A program made the position numbers and the translations under genes. A model generated the notes under the pieces. It searched no databases, was not told the DNA's origin, and was given only the letters and a program-made list of their open reading frames with translations. This document shows, piece after piece, positions 42,057 through 50,042 of a stretch of 53,752 nt of DNA. Every line of letters starts with the position of its first letter. The stretch's first letter is position 1. Origin of the DNA: an uncultured Collinsella sp. (GTDB lineage: Bacteria > Actinomycetota > Coriobacteriia > Coriobacteriales > Coriobacteriaceae); NCBI GenBank assembly GCA_902465015.1, contig CABQLK010000009.1:1-53752 (forward strand), written 5' to 3'.

Positions 42057-42938
42057 ATGAGCAATTGGCTTAAGCTCGAGGGCGATGTCTGCGCCGTGAC
42101 TGGCGCGCTCGGCGGTATGGGCGTCGAGATTTGCCGCGAGTTCGCCCGCAACGGCGCCAACGTCGTCCTGCTCGACCTGGACGAAGAGAAGGTCAAGGCC
42201 GCTGCCGCCGACCTCGCCGCTGAGTTTGGCATCCATGCCGAGGGTTACAAGATGAACGCCACCGACGAGGCCGAGGTTCAGGCTGCCGTCGACGCCACCA
42301 TCGCCGACTTCGGCCGCGTCGACGTTCTCGTCAACACCGCCGGCATCCTGCGCTTCGCCGCCATGGAGGACCTGCCGCTGAGCGACTGGGAGCAGGTGCT
42401 CAACGTCAACCTCACCGGCTACTTCATCACCTCGCAGCGTTTTGGTCGCGAGATGATCAAGGCCGGCCAGGGCCGCCTGGTGCACATCTCGACCGTCGCC
42501 AGCCACTCCCCCGAGACGTTCTCGGGCGTGTACAGCTCCACCAAGGCGGGCGTCAACATGATGTCCAAGATGCTCGCCGCCGAGTGGGGCCCCTACGGCG
42601 TCCGCTCCAACTGCGTCGAGCCCTGCTTCGTTAAGACCCCGATGTCGGCCAACTTCTACGCCGACCCCGAGGTCGAAAAGAGCCGCAGCCGCCTGATCGC
42701 CACGCGCCGCATCGGCGAGGTCAGCGATATCGCCAACGCCGTCATGTTCCTGGCGTCCAAGCGCTCGGACTTTACCACCGGCGACGCCATCAAGGTCGAC
42801 GGCGGCTTCTCCAACATGATGGGCGACCTCACCGCCAAACCCGGCGGCCGTCGCGCCTATGCCGACAACTACCTTAAGAACAAGGGTGTCGAGCTCTGGT
42901 CCGATGAGTCCGGCGTCGCCAAGCCGACTGACCAGTAA
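42057..42938 (+). CDS. Short-chain dehydrogenase/reductase
   Basis: A classical SDR of 293 aa that oxidises or reduces an alcohol or keto group with NAD(P). The cofactor loop is TGALGGMG (15-22), the NTAG motif is at 93-96 and the catalytic Y-x-x-x-K is Y159 and K163 (VYSSTKAG). D40 at the end of the second strand suggests NAD preference. The C-terminus is about 40 residues longer than typical. First gene of a cluster with an OFA-type transporter and a Gfo/Idh/MocA dehydrogenase. The substrate is unknown, but two dehydrogenases with an anion/MFS carrier suggest catabolism of a sugar acid or polyol. Confidence 0.9.
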   Translation: MSNWLKLEGDVCAVTGALGGMGVEICREFARNGANVVLLDLDEEKVKAAAADLAAEFGIHAEGYKMNATDEAEVQAAVDATIADFGRVDVLVNTAGILRFAAMEDLPLSDWEQVLNVNLTGYFITSQRFGREMIKAGQGRLVHISTVASHSPETFSGVYSSTKAGVNMMSKMLAAEWGPYGVRSNCVEPCFVKTPMSANFYADPEVEKSRSRLIATRRIGEVSDIANAVMFLASKRSDFTTGDAIKVDGGFSNMMGDLTAKPGGRRAYADNYLKNKGVELWSDESGVAKPTDQ

Positions 42939-43003
42939 ACCAACCTAACAGGGAGGCCCGCGGACACGCCCGCTCCTCCCCCGTATCGACTAGAAAGAGT
43001 CCA

Positions 43004-44260
43004 ATGGCTTCCACCAACTCCAACAAGGGTCGCGCCGTCGTGCTTTCCGCCGCGTGCGTCACCATGTTCTTCATCAGCTCCATCGCGCTGTATTCCGTCG
43101 TGAGCAAGAACCTGCTCGCCGTCTACCCCGAGTGGTCCAGCGCCCTTACCTGGGCCTTCCCGGTCTTTCAGACCATCATGGCCGTGACGGGCATCTTCGC
43201 CGGCCGCATCTCCGATAAGATCGGCCCGCGCAACGTCGTTATCGCTGCCGCCGTGTGCTACGGCCTGGGCTGGTTCATGTCCGGCACCGTCACCGAGCCG
43301 TGGCAGTTCTACCTGTGGTTCTCGCTCGTCGCCGCCATCGGCAACGGCCTGGGCTACAACCCCGCGCTCACCACCGGTCAAAAGTGGTTCATCGACAAGA
43401 AGGGTCTCGCCTCCGGCATCACCCTGGCAGCCTCGACCGCCGGCCCCGCTGTGCTGTCCCCGGTGCTCGCCTCGCTGCTCATCCCGAGCCTGGGCATCTT
43501 TGGCGCCCTCAAGGCACTCGGCGTCATCTTCTTTGTGACGATCGCCGCCTCCGCCCTGTTCCTGAAGGCCCCCGAGGCCGGCTGGCTGCCCGAGGGCTTC
43601 GAGGCCCCCAAGGGCGGCGCGCATGCCGGCACCTTCGGCGACCTCACCCCGGGCGAGATGGTCAAGACCCCGCGCTTCTGGGTCCTTATCGTCACCTTCG
43701 CCTTTGCCGCCACCGCAGGCACCCTGCTCGTCGGCAAGGTTGCCTCCATCGCCGCCGTCCAGCTCTTCGCCGACCCCACGAGCGCCGCGGCCGTCGCCCT
43801 CGGCGGCGTGGTCGTCTCCGTCAACACCTGTGCCAACCTGGTTGGTCGTCTGTCCTTTGGCCAGATCATCGACAAGCTCGGCGCCTATAAGTCGCTGCTC
43901 ATCAGCCTTGTCGTCACCATCGTCGCCCTCGTCATCATGTCGATGAGCTTTACGCAGAGCATGTTCTTTGTGGCGCTCGCCCTGCTCGGCTTTAGCTTTG
44001 GCGCTCTGCTCGTCATCTACCCGCCGCTCACCGGTGGCGCCTTTGGCACCAGCAACATCGGCGTCAACTACGGCATCATGTTTTTGGGCTACGCCGCTTC
44101 CACCTGGATCAGCCAGCCCATCACCGCCGTGCTGTATCACGCCGAGGCCGGCAGCGCCGCCTACCAGCAGTCCTTCTACGGCGCTATTGTGATCGCCGCC
44201 ATCGCCGTCGTGCTCACCGTCTACATGATGGTCTCCGACAGCAAGAAGAAGTCCGCCTAG
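43004..44260 (+). CDS. MFS transporter, OFA (oxalate/formate antiporter) type
   Basis: A 12-helix transporter of 418 aa. The N-terminal SKNLLAVYPEWSSALTWAF and VTGIFAGRISDKIGPRNV (MFS motif A) and the conserved GYNPALTTGQKWFIDKKG loop are typical of OFA carriers of small carboxylates. AAAGAG precedes the ATG. It lies between SDR and Gfo/Idh genes, so it probably imports the cluster's substrate. Confidence 0.9.
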   Translation: MASTNSNKGRAVVLSAACVTMFFISSIALYSVVSKNLLAVYPEWSSALTWAFPVFQTIMAVTGIFAGRISDKIGPRNVVIAAAVCYGLGWFMSGTVTEPWQFYLWFSLVAAIGNGLGYNPALTTGQKWFIDKKGLASGITLAASTAGPAVLSPVLASLLIPSLGIFGALKALGVIFFVTIAASALFLKAPEAGWLPEGFEAPKGGAHAGTFGDLTPGEMVKTPRFWVLIVTFAFAATAGTLLVGKVASIAAVQLFADPTSAAAVALGGVVVSVNTCANLVGRLSFGQIIDKLGAYKSLLISLVVTIVALVIMSMSFTQSMFFVALALLGFSFGALLVIYPPLTGGAFGTSNIGVNYGIMFLGYAASTWISQPITAVLYHAEAGSAAYQQSFYGAIVIAAIAVVLTVYMMVSDSKKKSA

Positions 44261-44268
44261 TTTTACCG

Positions 44269-44299
44269 ATGCGACAAAGGGACAGCCCCTTTGTCGCAT
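44269..44299. repeat. GCGACAAAG dyad, copy d
   Basis: ATGCGACAAAGGG (44269-44281) pairs perfectly with CCCTTTGTCGCAT (44287-44299) around ACAGC. Compared with copies a-c, T-A has become C-G on both sides (GTGAC to GCGAC), a compensatory change. It lies inside the operon, between the MFS and Gfo/Idh genes. Confidence 0.82.
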
Positions 44300-44329
44300 T
44301 CCACCGGTCACCAGTATTAAGGAGTCGAA

Positions 44330-45370
44330 ATGTCTGAGCTCAACCCCGTCCGCATTGCCGTTATCGGCGCCGGCGCCATGGGCCGCAACCACATCCGCTT
44401 TGTCACCGAGGAGCCCGAGGCCGAGCTCGTCGCCATCGCCGACGCCTTCGAGGGCGCCCGCGCCACGGCCGAGGCCGCCGGCGTGCCGTTTTACACCGAT
44501 CCCGCTCAGATGATGGACGAGGTCAAGCCCGAGGCCGTCATCATCGCCACCCCCAACGACCTGCACCTGGGCGTTGCCCGCGAGGCCGTGAAGCGCAACA
44601 TCGTGCCGCTGGTCGAAAAGCCGATCTCCAACGACCTGGAGGATGCCCAGGCTTTCGCCGCCGAGGCCGAGACCGCCGGCGTGCCCGTGCTCGTGGGTCA
44701 GCACCGTCGCCATAACCCCTTCGTCAACAAGGCCAAGGAGATCATCGAGTCCGGCGAACTGGGCAAGCTCACCGTGTCGAGCTTCCACTACATGATCTAT
44801 AAGAACGACGAGTACTTCGATGTCGAGTGGCGCCGCAAGAAGGGTGCCGGCCCGATCCTGGTCAACCTGGTCCACGACGTCGACCTGCTCCGCTACCTGC
44901 TGGGCGAACCCGTCGCCGTCCAGGGCATGCAGTCCAGCGCCGCCCGCGGTTTTGAGACCGAGGACTCCGCCGTGGTCAACGTCCGTTTTGCCGACGGCGC
45001 GCTCGCGAGCATGACCATCTCTGACGCCACCGCCAGCCCCTGGAACTGGGAGGCGACCGCTCGCGAGGATCCGCAGTACCGCCCCTTCGACGCCGACGCC
45101 TACTTTATCGGCGGCACCAAGGGCGCCCTTTCGCTGCCCCGCCTGCACCAGTTCTCCTACGACGACGCCTCTAACTGGCACAAGCCGCTGCAGATGGAGA
45201 TTCCGGCCGTGGACCCGGCACTGCCGCACAAGATGCAGCTCAAGCACTTTGTGAAGGTTGTCCGCCGCGAGGTCGAGCCCGTCGTGACCCCCGCCGATAA
45301 CGTCAAGACGCTCACGCTTCTCAACGCCATCAAGGAGGCCGCCGAGACCGGCCAGCTCGTTGAGCTGTAA
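44330..45370 (+). CDS. Gfo/Idh/MocA family oxidoreductase
   Basis: An NAD(P)-dependent sugar or inositol-type dehydrogenase (346 aa). The Rossmann motif is IGAGAMGRNH, the EKPIS motif lies near residue 98, and the HDVDLLRYLLG helix supplies the catalytic-region His and Asp. AAGGAG precedes the ATG. It ends the cluster begun by the SDR gene and is followed by a terminator. It probably acts with the SDR enzyme on successive oxidation states of one substrate. Confidence 0.91.
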   Translation: MSELNPVRIAVIGAGAMGRNHIRFVTEEPEAELVAIADAFEGARATAEAAGVPFYTDPAQMMDEVKPEAVIIATPNDLHLGVAREAVKRNIVPLVEKPISNDLEDAQAFAAEAETAGVPVLVGQHRRHNPFVNKAKEIIESGELGKLTVSSFHYMIYKNDEYFDVEWRRKKGAGPILVNLVHDVDLLRYLLGEPVAVQGMQSSAARGFETEDSAVVNVRFADGALASMTISDATASPWNWEATAREDPQYRPFDADAYFIGGTKGALSLPRLHQFSYDDASNWHKPLQMEIPAVDPALPHKMQLKHFVKVVRREVEPVVTPADNVKTLTLLNAIKEAAETGQLVEL

Positions 45371-45441
45371 TGCCTTAAGAGCGACCGCGGCAGAAGCCCC
45401 ATGCGAGCCCCTCGGTCCGCCACCAATAAGCCCCTCTTCTT

Positions 45442-45477
45442 TGCCCCGCGAGCAGCCTCCTGCCCGTGGGGCATTTT
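45442..45477 (+). terminator. Terminator of the SDR/MFS/Gfo-Idh cluster
   Basis: TGCCCCGCG (45442-45450) pairs with CGTGGGGCA (45465-45473) with one wobble pair, followed by TTTT. It starts 72 nt past the last stop codon. Confidence 0.75.
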
Positions 45478-45550
45478 GCTACCTTGCCGACGATTTTTCT
45501 GGGGCAGGGGGCTATTATGCGCCTCGGCTTGATTCGTTCGCCACGAAATG

Positions 45551-45688
45551 GGCCTATCTACTACGTTTAGCCGACCACCCTCAACCATGCCAAATTTCGC
45601 GAAATAAAAACCGCAGGTAGACCGGTTGCGTATTTTCGGAAAACCGGGAGATGGTCGACCCATACGGTTCAAACGTAGTAGATAGGCC
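45551..45688. repeat. 18-bp inverted repeats bracketing about 100 bp
   Basis: GGCCTATCTACTACGTTT (45551-45568) and AAACGTAGTAGATAGGCC (45671-45688) are exact complements. Just inside them CGACCA and TGGTCG can also pair, and the interior is A+T-rich with no reading frame of note. It resembles a small non-autonomous element or one very long hairpin, placed between the cluster terminator and tex. Confidence 0.72.
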
Positions 45689-45781
45689 GTTTTCATGGCG
45701 CGGCCCCAAAACAGTCTTTTGGGACGGGTGGTATCCTTGGTAGCCCTGTGCTGCAAACGCACCTCAAACGCAAGGAGTCTC

Positions 45782-47929
45782 ATGGATCTTATCGCCCAGC
45801 TCGCGCGCGAGCTCAACCTTAAGGCCGCCAACGTCGAGGCGGCCGTCAAGCTCATCGACGAGGGCAACACCATTCCCTTTATCTCGCGCTACCGCAAGGA
45901 AGCAACGGGCGGCATGGACGATGTCGCTCTGCGCGCACTCGACGAGCGCCTGTCCTACCTGCGCAATCTTGAGCAGCGCAAGGAAGACGTCATTCTGCTC
46001 ATCGACGCCCAGGGTAAGCTCACGTCCGAACTCGAGCAGCAGATTCGCAAGGCCACGCAGCTCCAGCGCGTCGAGGACCTCTACAAGCCCTACCGCAAAA
46101 AGCGCATGACCCGCGCGCAGAAGGCCCGCGAGGCAGGCCTGGAGCCGCTCGCCAACATGATCATCATGCAGGCCTCGGCCAAGGGCAGCGCGCTCGACGC
46201 CGCCGCGGCATACGTCAACGAGGAGGCCGGCTTCGACACGCCCGAGAAGGCGCTCGCCGGCGCCGCCGACATCGTGGCCGAGACGGTGGCCGAGGATCCC
46301 GAGAACGTCGCCGACCTGCGCGCCTTTACGCAAAACACCGCCGACATCGTCGTCGAGGCCACCGACCCCACCGAGAAGACCCCCTACGAGCCCTACTACA
46401 ACTTTGACGAGCCGCTGCGCCGTATACCCAACCACCGTGTGCTGGCTATCGACCGCGGTGAGCGCGAGGGCAAGCTCCGCGTGCGCGTGAACGTCGACGG
46501 CGCTGCCGCCACGGCACGCCTCGGCAGCCGTTGGCCCCGACGCCAGGGCGTGTTTGCTCCCATCTTCGATGCCGCCATCGCCGACGGCTACAAGCGCCTC
46601 ATGGCTCCCTCGCTGGAGCGCGAGGCCCGTGCTAAGCTCACCGTTCGCGCCCAGACCGAGGCCATCAACGTCTTTGCCAAGAATCTCGAGGGCCTGCTCT
46701 CGGCACGCCCCGTGCGCGGCGCCCGCGTGCTTGCACTCGATCCGGGCTACCGCACCGGCTGCAAGGTCGCCGTCATGGACGAGACCGGCAAGCTGCTCGA
46801 CCACGGCGTGGTCTATCCCACCAAGCCGCGCCACGACGTCGCCGGCACCAAGCGCGAGCTCGCCCGCCTCGTCAAAAAGGACAGCGTCAACACCATCGTC
46901 ATCGGCAACGGCACCGCCAGCCGCGAGACCGAGGAAGTCGTCTCGGAGTTCATTGCCGAGCAGGCGCCCAGCCTTCGCTACACCATCGTTAACGAAGCCG
47001 GCGCGTCGGTGTACTCCGCCTCCGAGCTCGCCAGCCAGGAATATCCCGACCTGGACGTCACCGTGCGTGGCGCCATGAGCCTGGGCCGTCGCCTGCAAGA
47101 CCCGCTGGCAGAGCTCGTCAAGATTCCGCCCCAGTCTATCGGCGTGGGCCAGTACCAGCACGACCTTGACCAGGCCGAGCTCTCGCGCACTCTGGGCCAC
47201 GTGGTGGAGGACGTCGTCAACCACATAGGCGTCGACGTGAATACCGCGAGCGCGAGCCTACTGGGATACGTATCGGGCATCACGCCGAGCGTGGCCAAAA
47301 ACATCGTGGCCTACCGCGAGGAAAACGGCGCCTTTACCGATCGCCGTCAGCTTAAGAAGGTCCCCAAGCTGGGACCCAAGGCATATCTCAACGCCGCGGG
47401 CTTTTTGCGCATCAGCGGTGGCAAGAACCCGCTCGACGCGACAAGCGTCCACCCCGAGAGCTACGAGGTGGCCACATCCGTCCTGGAGCGCGCCGGTGTG
47501 GCGGCCAGTGAACTCAGCCGCGGCGGCGTGCCCGACATCGAGCGCCGCCTGGGCAGTATCTCGGCGCTGGCAAGCGACCTGGACTGCGGCACCCTCACGC
47601 TCATCGACATCGTCAACGAGCTCAAAAAGCCCGGCCGCGACCCGCGAGACGACGCGCCCGAGGTGGTCTTTAGCCGCTCGGCGCTTTCCATCGATGACCT
47701 GGAGCCCGGCATGGAACTCAAGGGCACGGTGCGCAACGTTGTGGACTTTGGCGCCTTCGTCGACGTGGGCGTGCACCAGGACGGCCTCGTGCATATCTCA
47801 AAGCTGGCCAACCGCTTTGTCAAGCACCCGAGCGACGTGGTGCGCGTCGGTGACACGGTCAAGGTGTGGGTCGAAAAGGTCGATCGCGACCGCAAGAAGA
47901 TCTCGCTCACCATGGTGCAGGGGAAGTAA
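45782..47929 (+). CDS. tex: Tex-family S1 RNA-binding transcription accessory protein
   Basis: A 715-aa nucleic-acid-binding protein of the Tex/Spt6-core family. The N-terminal helical region (IPFISRYRKEATGGMDD), the YqgF-like domain (LALDPGYRTGCKVAVMD), helix-hairpin-helix segments (GITPSVAKNIVAYREENG) and a C-terminal S1 domain (GTVRNVVDFGAFVDVGVHQD) appear in the usual order. The ATG at 45782 follows AAGGAG; the longer frame from 45695 has no support. The protein has a general role in transcription and RNA metabolism. Confidence 0.95.
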   Translation: MDLIAQLARELNLKAANVEAAVKLIDEGNTIPFISRYRKEATGGMDDVALRALDERLSYLRNLEQRKEDVILLIDAQGKLTSELEQQIRKATQLQRVEDLYKPYRKKRMTRAQKAREAGLEPLANMIIMQASAKGSALDAAAAYVNEEAGFDTPEKALAGAADIVAETVAEDPENVADLRAFTQNTADIVVEATDPTEKTPYEPYYNFDEPLRRIPNHRVLAIDRGEREGKLRVRVNVDGAAATARLGSRWPRRQGVFAPIFDAAIADGYKRLMAPSLEREARAKLTVRAQTEAINVFAKNLEGLLSARPVRGARVLALDPGYRTGCKVAVMDETGKLLDHGVVYPTKPRHDVAGTKRELARLVKKDSVNTIVIGNGTASRETEEVVSEFIAEQAPSLRYTIVNEAGASVYSASELASQEYPDLDVTVRGAMSLGRRLQDPLAELVKIPPQSIGVGQYQHDLDQAELSRTLGHVVEDVVNHIGVDVNTASASLLGYVSGITPSVAKNIVAYREENGAFTDRRQLKKVPKLGPKAYLNAAGFLRISGGKNPLDATSVHPESYEVATSVLERAGVAASELSRGGVPDIERRLGSISALASDLDCGTLTLIDIVNELKKPGRDPRDDAPEVVFSRSALSIDDLEPGMELKGTVRNVVDFGAFVDVGVHQDGLVHISKLANRFVKHPSDVVRVGDTVKVWVEKVDRDRKKISLTMVQGK

Positions 47930-47940
47930 ACCGCCAAAGC

Positions 47941-48153
47941 AAGGGTACCCCCTGTAGCGACGTGCAAAATCGCGAGTATTCTGCAAATTCCACCGTTCCG
48001 AATGCCCCTCAGAGACGAAAAAGCAAAAAAACGGCCCCCGTTTTAGCGTCGTCAGAGCCAAAACGGGGGCCGTTCCATGCTTCGGTTAACTGATAAAGAC
48101 CTTTACCTTGCTGAATACTCTCAATTTTGCACGGCGCAGGCGGGGGTACCTTT
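47941..48153. mobile_element. MITE-like element with 46-bp imperfect terminal inverted repeats
   Basis: The left end 47941-47986 and the reverse complement of 48108-48153 align along their whole length: GGTACCCCC, then GCG, CGTGCAAAAT, GAGTATTC and GCAA are shared. About 213 bp in all with no open frame. At its centre AACGGCCCCCGTTTT (48030-48044) pairs perfectly with 48060-48074. On the minus strand that hairpin is followed by seven T, so it may serve as the transaldolase terminator. It sits between the convergent tex and transaldolase genes. Confidence 0.6.
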
Positions 48154-48158
48154 GCCCA

Positions 48159-48255
48159 CGGCAGGATATGGAAGCCAATCGCCAACTTGCTGGCAAGCTC
48201 GTGCCGGCAGCCCACGGTACAGTCGGTGTTCGCGCTACGGCAGGATATGGAAACC
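48159..48255. repeat. 18-bp duplication of the transaldolase gene end
   Basis: CGGCAGGATATGGAARCC occurs at 48159-48176 and again at 48238-48255, where it encodes the last residues of transaldolase (GFHILP). The outer copy, 60 nt beyond the stop, lies next to the right end of the MITE-like element and is probably left from a rearrangement of the gene's 3' end. Confidence 0.6.
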
Positions 48256-48939
48256 GAGCGCCGCGATATCCTTGGCAAAACCGCGCACGGTATCGAGCGA
48301 GACCTCGTACGGGTCGCGACCAATGTTCTTGCGCTTGGCCAGGATGCTGTTGGGCACCGTGATGATCTGGCAACCACAGGCCTCGGCCTGGTAAATGTTG
48401 ATGAGCTCGCGCGTGGACGCCCACAGGACCTCACAGTTGGGCTTGGCGGCGGCCTTCTTGACCGACTCCGTCATAAACGGAATGGGGTCGACGCCGGTAT
48501 CGGCGATACGGCCGGCAAAGAGCGAGATGATGGACGGCGTCTCGGCGTCAACGGCTTCGACCATCTCATCGACCTGCGTAGGCGTAAAGATGGTAGTGAC
48601 GTTGACCTTGATGCCGTCGGCGGAAAGCTTGCGGACCAGCTCGGCGGTGGACTCGCCCTTGGTGGTCACGCACGGAATTTTGACGTAGACGTTCTCGGCC
48701 CAGGTAGCGATCTCGCGCGCCTCGACCTCCATGGTCTCGACGTCGTCGGCAAAGACCTCAAACGAGACGGACACATCGGTGATATGGGCCAGGACCTCCT
48801 TGGCAAACGCGCGGTAATCCGTCACGCCGCCCTTCTTCATAAGGGACGGGTTGGTCGTGAAACCCTGAACGTTGCCGTTCTCGTACATGTCGAGCATGCC
48901 CTCGAGGTTTGCACCGTCAGCGAACACCTTGATTGCCAT
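48235..48939 (-). CDS. Transaldolase / fructose-6-phosphate aldolase family protein
   Basis: A short TalC/MipB-type class I aldolase of 234 aa. The Schiff-base lysine is K87 in VYVKIPC, with GFTTNPSLM (26-34) and EVLWASTRE as further family segments. Members act either as transaldolase in the pentose phosphate pathway or as fructose-6-phosphate aldolase; sequence alone does not separate them here. The ATG at 48939 follows AAAGGAA; an ATG at 48963 adds eight residues. Its 3' end has been duplicated (see 48159). Confidence 0.9.
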   Translation of the reverse strand: MAIKVFADGANLEGMLDMYENGNVQGFTTNPSLMKKGGVTDYRAFAKEVLAHITDVSVSFEVFADDVETMEVEAREIATWAENVYVKIPCVTTKGESTAELVRKLSADGIKVNVTTIFTPTQVDEMVEAVDAETPSIISLFAGRIADTGVDPIPFMTESVKKAAAKPNCEVLWASTRELINIYQAEACGCQIITVPNSILAKRKNIGRDPYEVSLDTVRGFAKDIAALGFHILP

Positions 48940-49139
48940 CTGCCTGATTCCTTTCGTTAGCATACGGCCGATAAACTGCTAAACACTTTACCTACGTTTA
49001 TCAAGGCGTGAACTGCGGTTTTTTATCTTCTCGGCGAACGGTATAAACACCTCAGTGTTTGGATTGATAAATCGATTGAGCATGCAAAAGCAAAGAGTCG
49101 CAGTTTGAGCAAACGTCAGAACGCGGGATTCGGGATTCA

Positions 49140-49967
49140 TTAGATGAGGCCGAAATGCTGCATCGCCGTGACGGTACCGTCGTGTGCGACATCGTCGGTC
49201 ACGTAGTCGGCGACCGCCTTGACCTCGGGCATGGCGTTGCCCATGGCCACGGCCGTCTCGACAGCGGCGAGCATACCCAGATCGTTGCCGGAATCGCCAA
49301 AGCCAAAGGTGCGCGCGTTGCCGGTGCGACCCAGGTATTCCAGCGCTCGCGCCACGCCCACGCCCTTGTCAATGCCCTTGGGACTCAGCTCGCGATTCTG
49401 ACCACCGGTGTTGCACAGCTCAAACTCGCGATCGATAAAGCCGTCATCGTTGGCTATGCGGGCCAAACTGGGCACACTGAGGCACACCTTGCCCACGCGC
49501 AGACGGCCGTCGACGCGCATTTCCTCGGTGCTGTGCACCACAGAAGTGCCGATCAGAGACGACTGCTCAACACCCGCGGGTTCCAGGGCAAAAGTAGCCA
49601 CGTTGGTCTCGAAAAAGGCCTCAATCCCCGCCGCGGCCATACGGCGCGCAAGCTCCTCGATAACGTCCTCGTCAAAGCAGTCCTCATGCACCACGCGGCC
49701 CTCGACCTCGAGCGTCGCTCCCGCCATGGCAACGACACCCGCCGGGTTCAGCGCGCGCAGGCCATCGGCAATCAGCCACAAGGGACGACCCGTGCAGATA
49801 AATGCCTTGTGCCCTGCGTCGCGCAGGCGATGAAACGCCTCGACGACCGCCTGCGAGGGGCGAACCGCCGAAAAGTCCTTGTCGGTCATGTTGTCGGGAT
49901 CGAACGACGTCAGCGTGCCGTCCACGTCAAAAAAGAGCACGGCGGAATCGGGGCACGCATCAATCAT
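49140..49967 (-). CDS. HAD-superfamily hydrolase (Cof type)
   Basis: A Cof/YbiV-like phosphatase of 275 aa. Motif I is DVDGTLT (D14, D16), motif II lies in FICTGRP, and motif IV is GFGDSGNDLGML near the C-terminus. The large cap between them is of the C2 type. AAAGGAA precedes the ATG at 49967. Likely substrates are sugar phosphates or flavin/pyridoxal phosphates; none can be singled out. Divergent from the rlmKL-type gene. Confidence 0.9.
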   Translation of the reverse strand: MIDACPDSAVLFFDVDGTLTSFDPDNMTDKDFSAVRPSQAVVEAFHRLRDAGHKAFICTGRPLWLIADGLRALNPAGVVAMAGATLEVEGRVVHEDCFDEDVIEELARRMAAAGIEAFFETNVATFALEPAGVEQSSLIGTSVVHSTEEMRVDGRLRVGKVCLSVPSLARIANDDGFIDREFELCNTGGQNRELSPKGIDKGVGVARALEYLGRTGNARTFGFGDSGNDLGMLAAVETAVAMGNAMPEVKAVADYVTDDVAHDGTVTAMQHFGLI

Positions 49968-50042
49968 ATGGGTTCCTTTCGGGGGCGAGAGTAAACGAAG
50001 CATCCATCATATAATGGAGCGACGCAACCAGAGAGGTCACCC

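Noticed and set aside
42057..42938. SDR as a bile-acid hydroxysteroid dehydrogenase
   Set aside because: Such enzymes occur in Collinsella, but the sequence does not resemble the 7-beta enzyme I remember, and the operon context points to sugar-acid or polyol catabolism.
42869..45247. 792-codon minus-strand open frame
   Set aside because: Antisense to the SDR, OFA and Gfo/Idh genes; composition (Gly/Asp/His-rich) is typical of a complementary-strand shadow.
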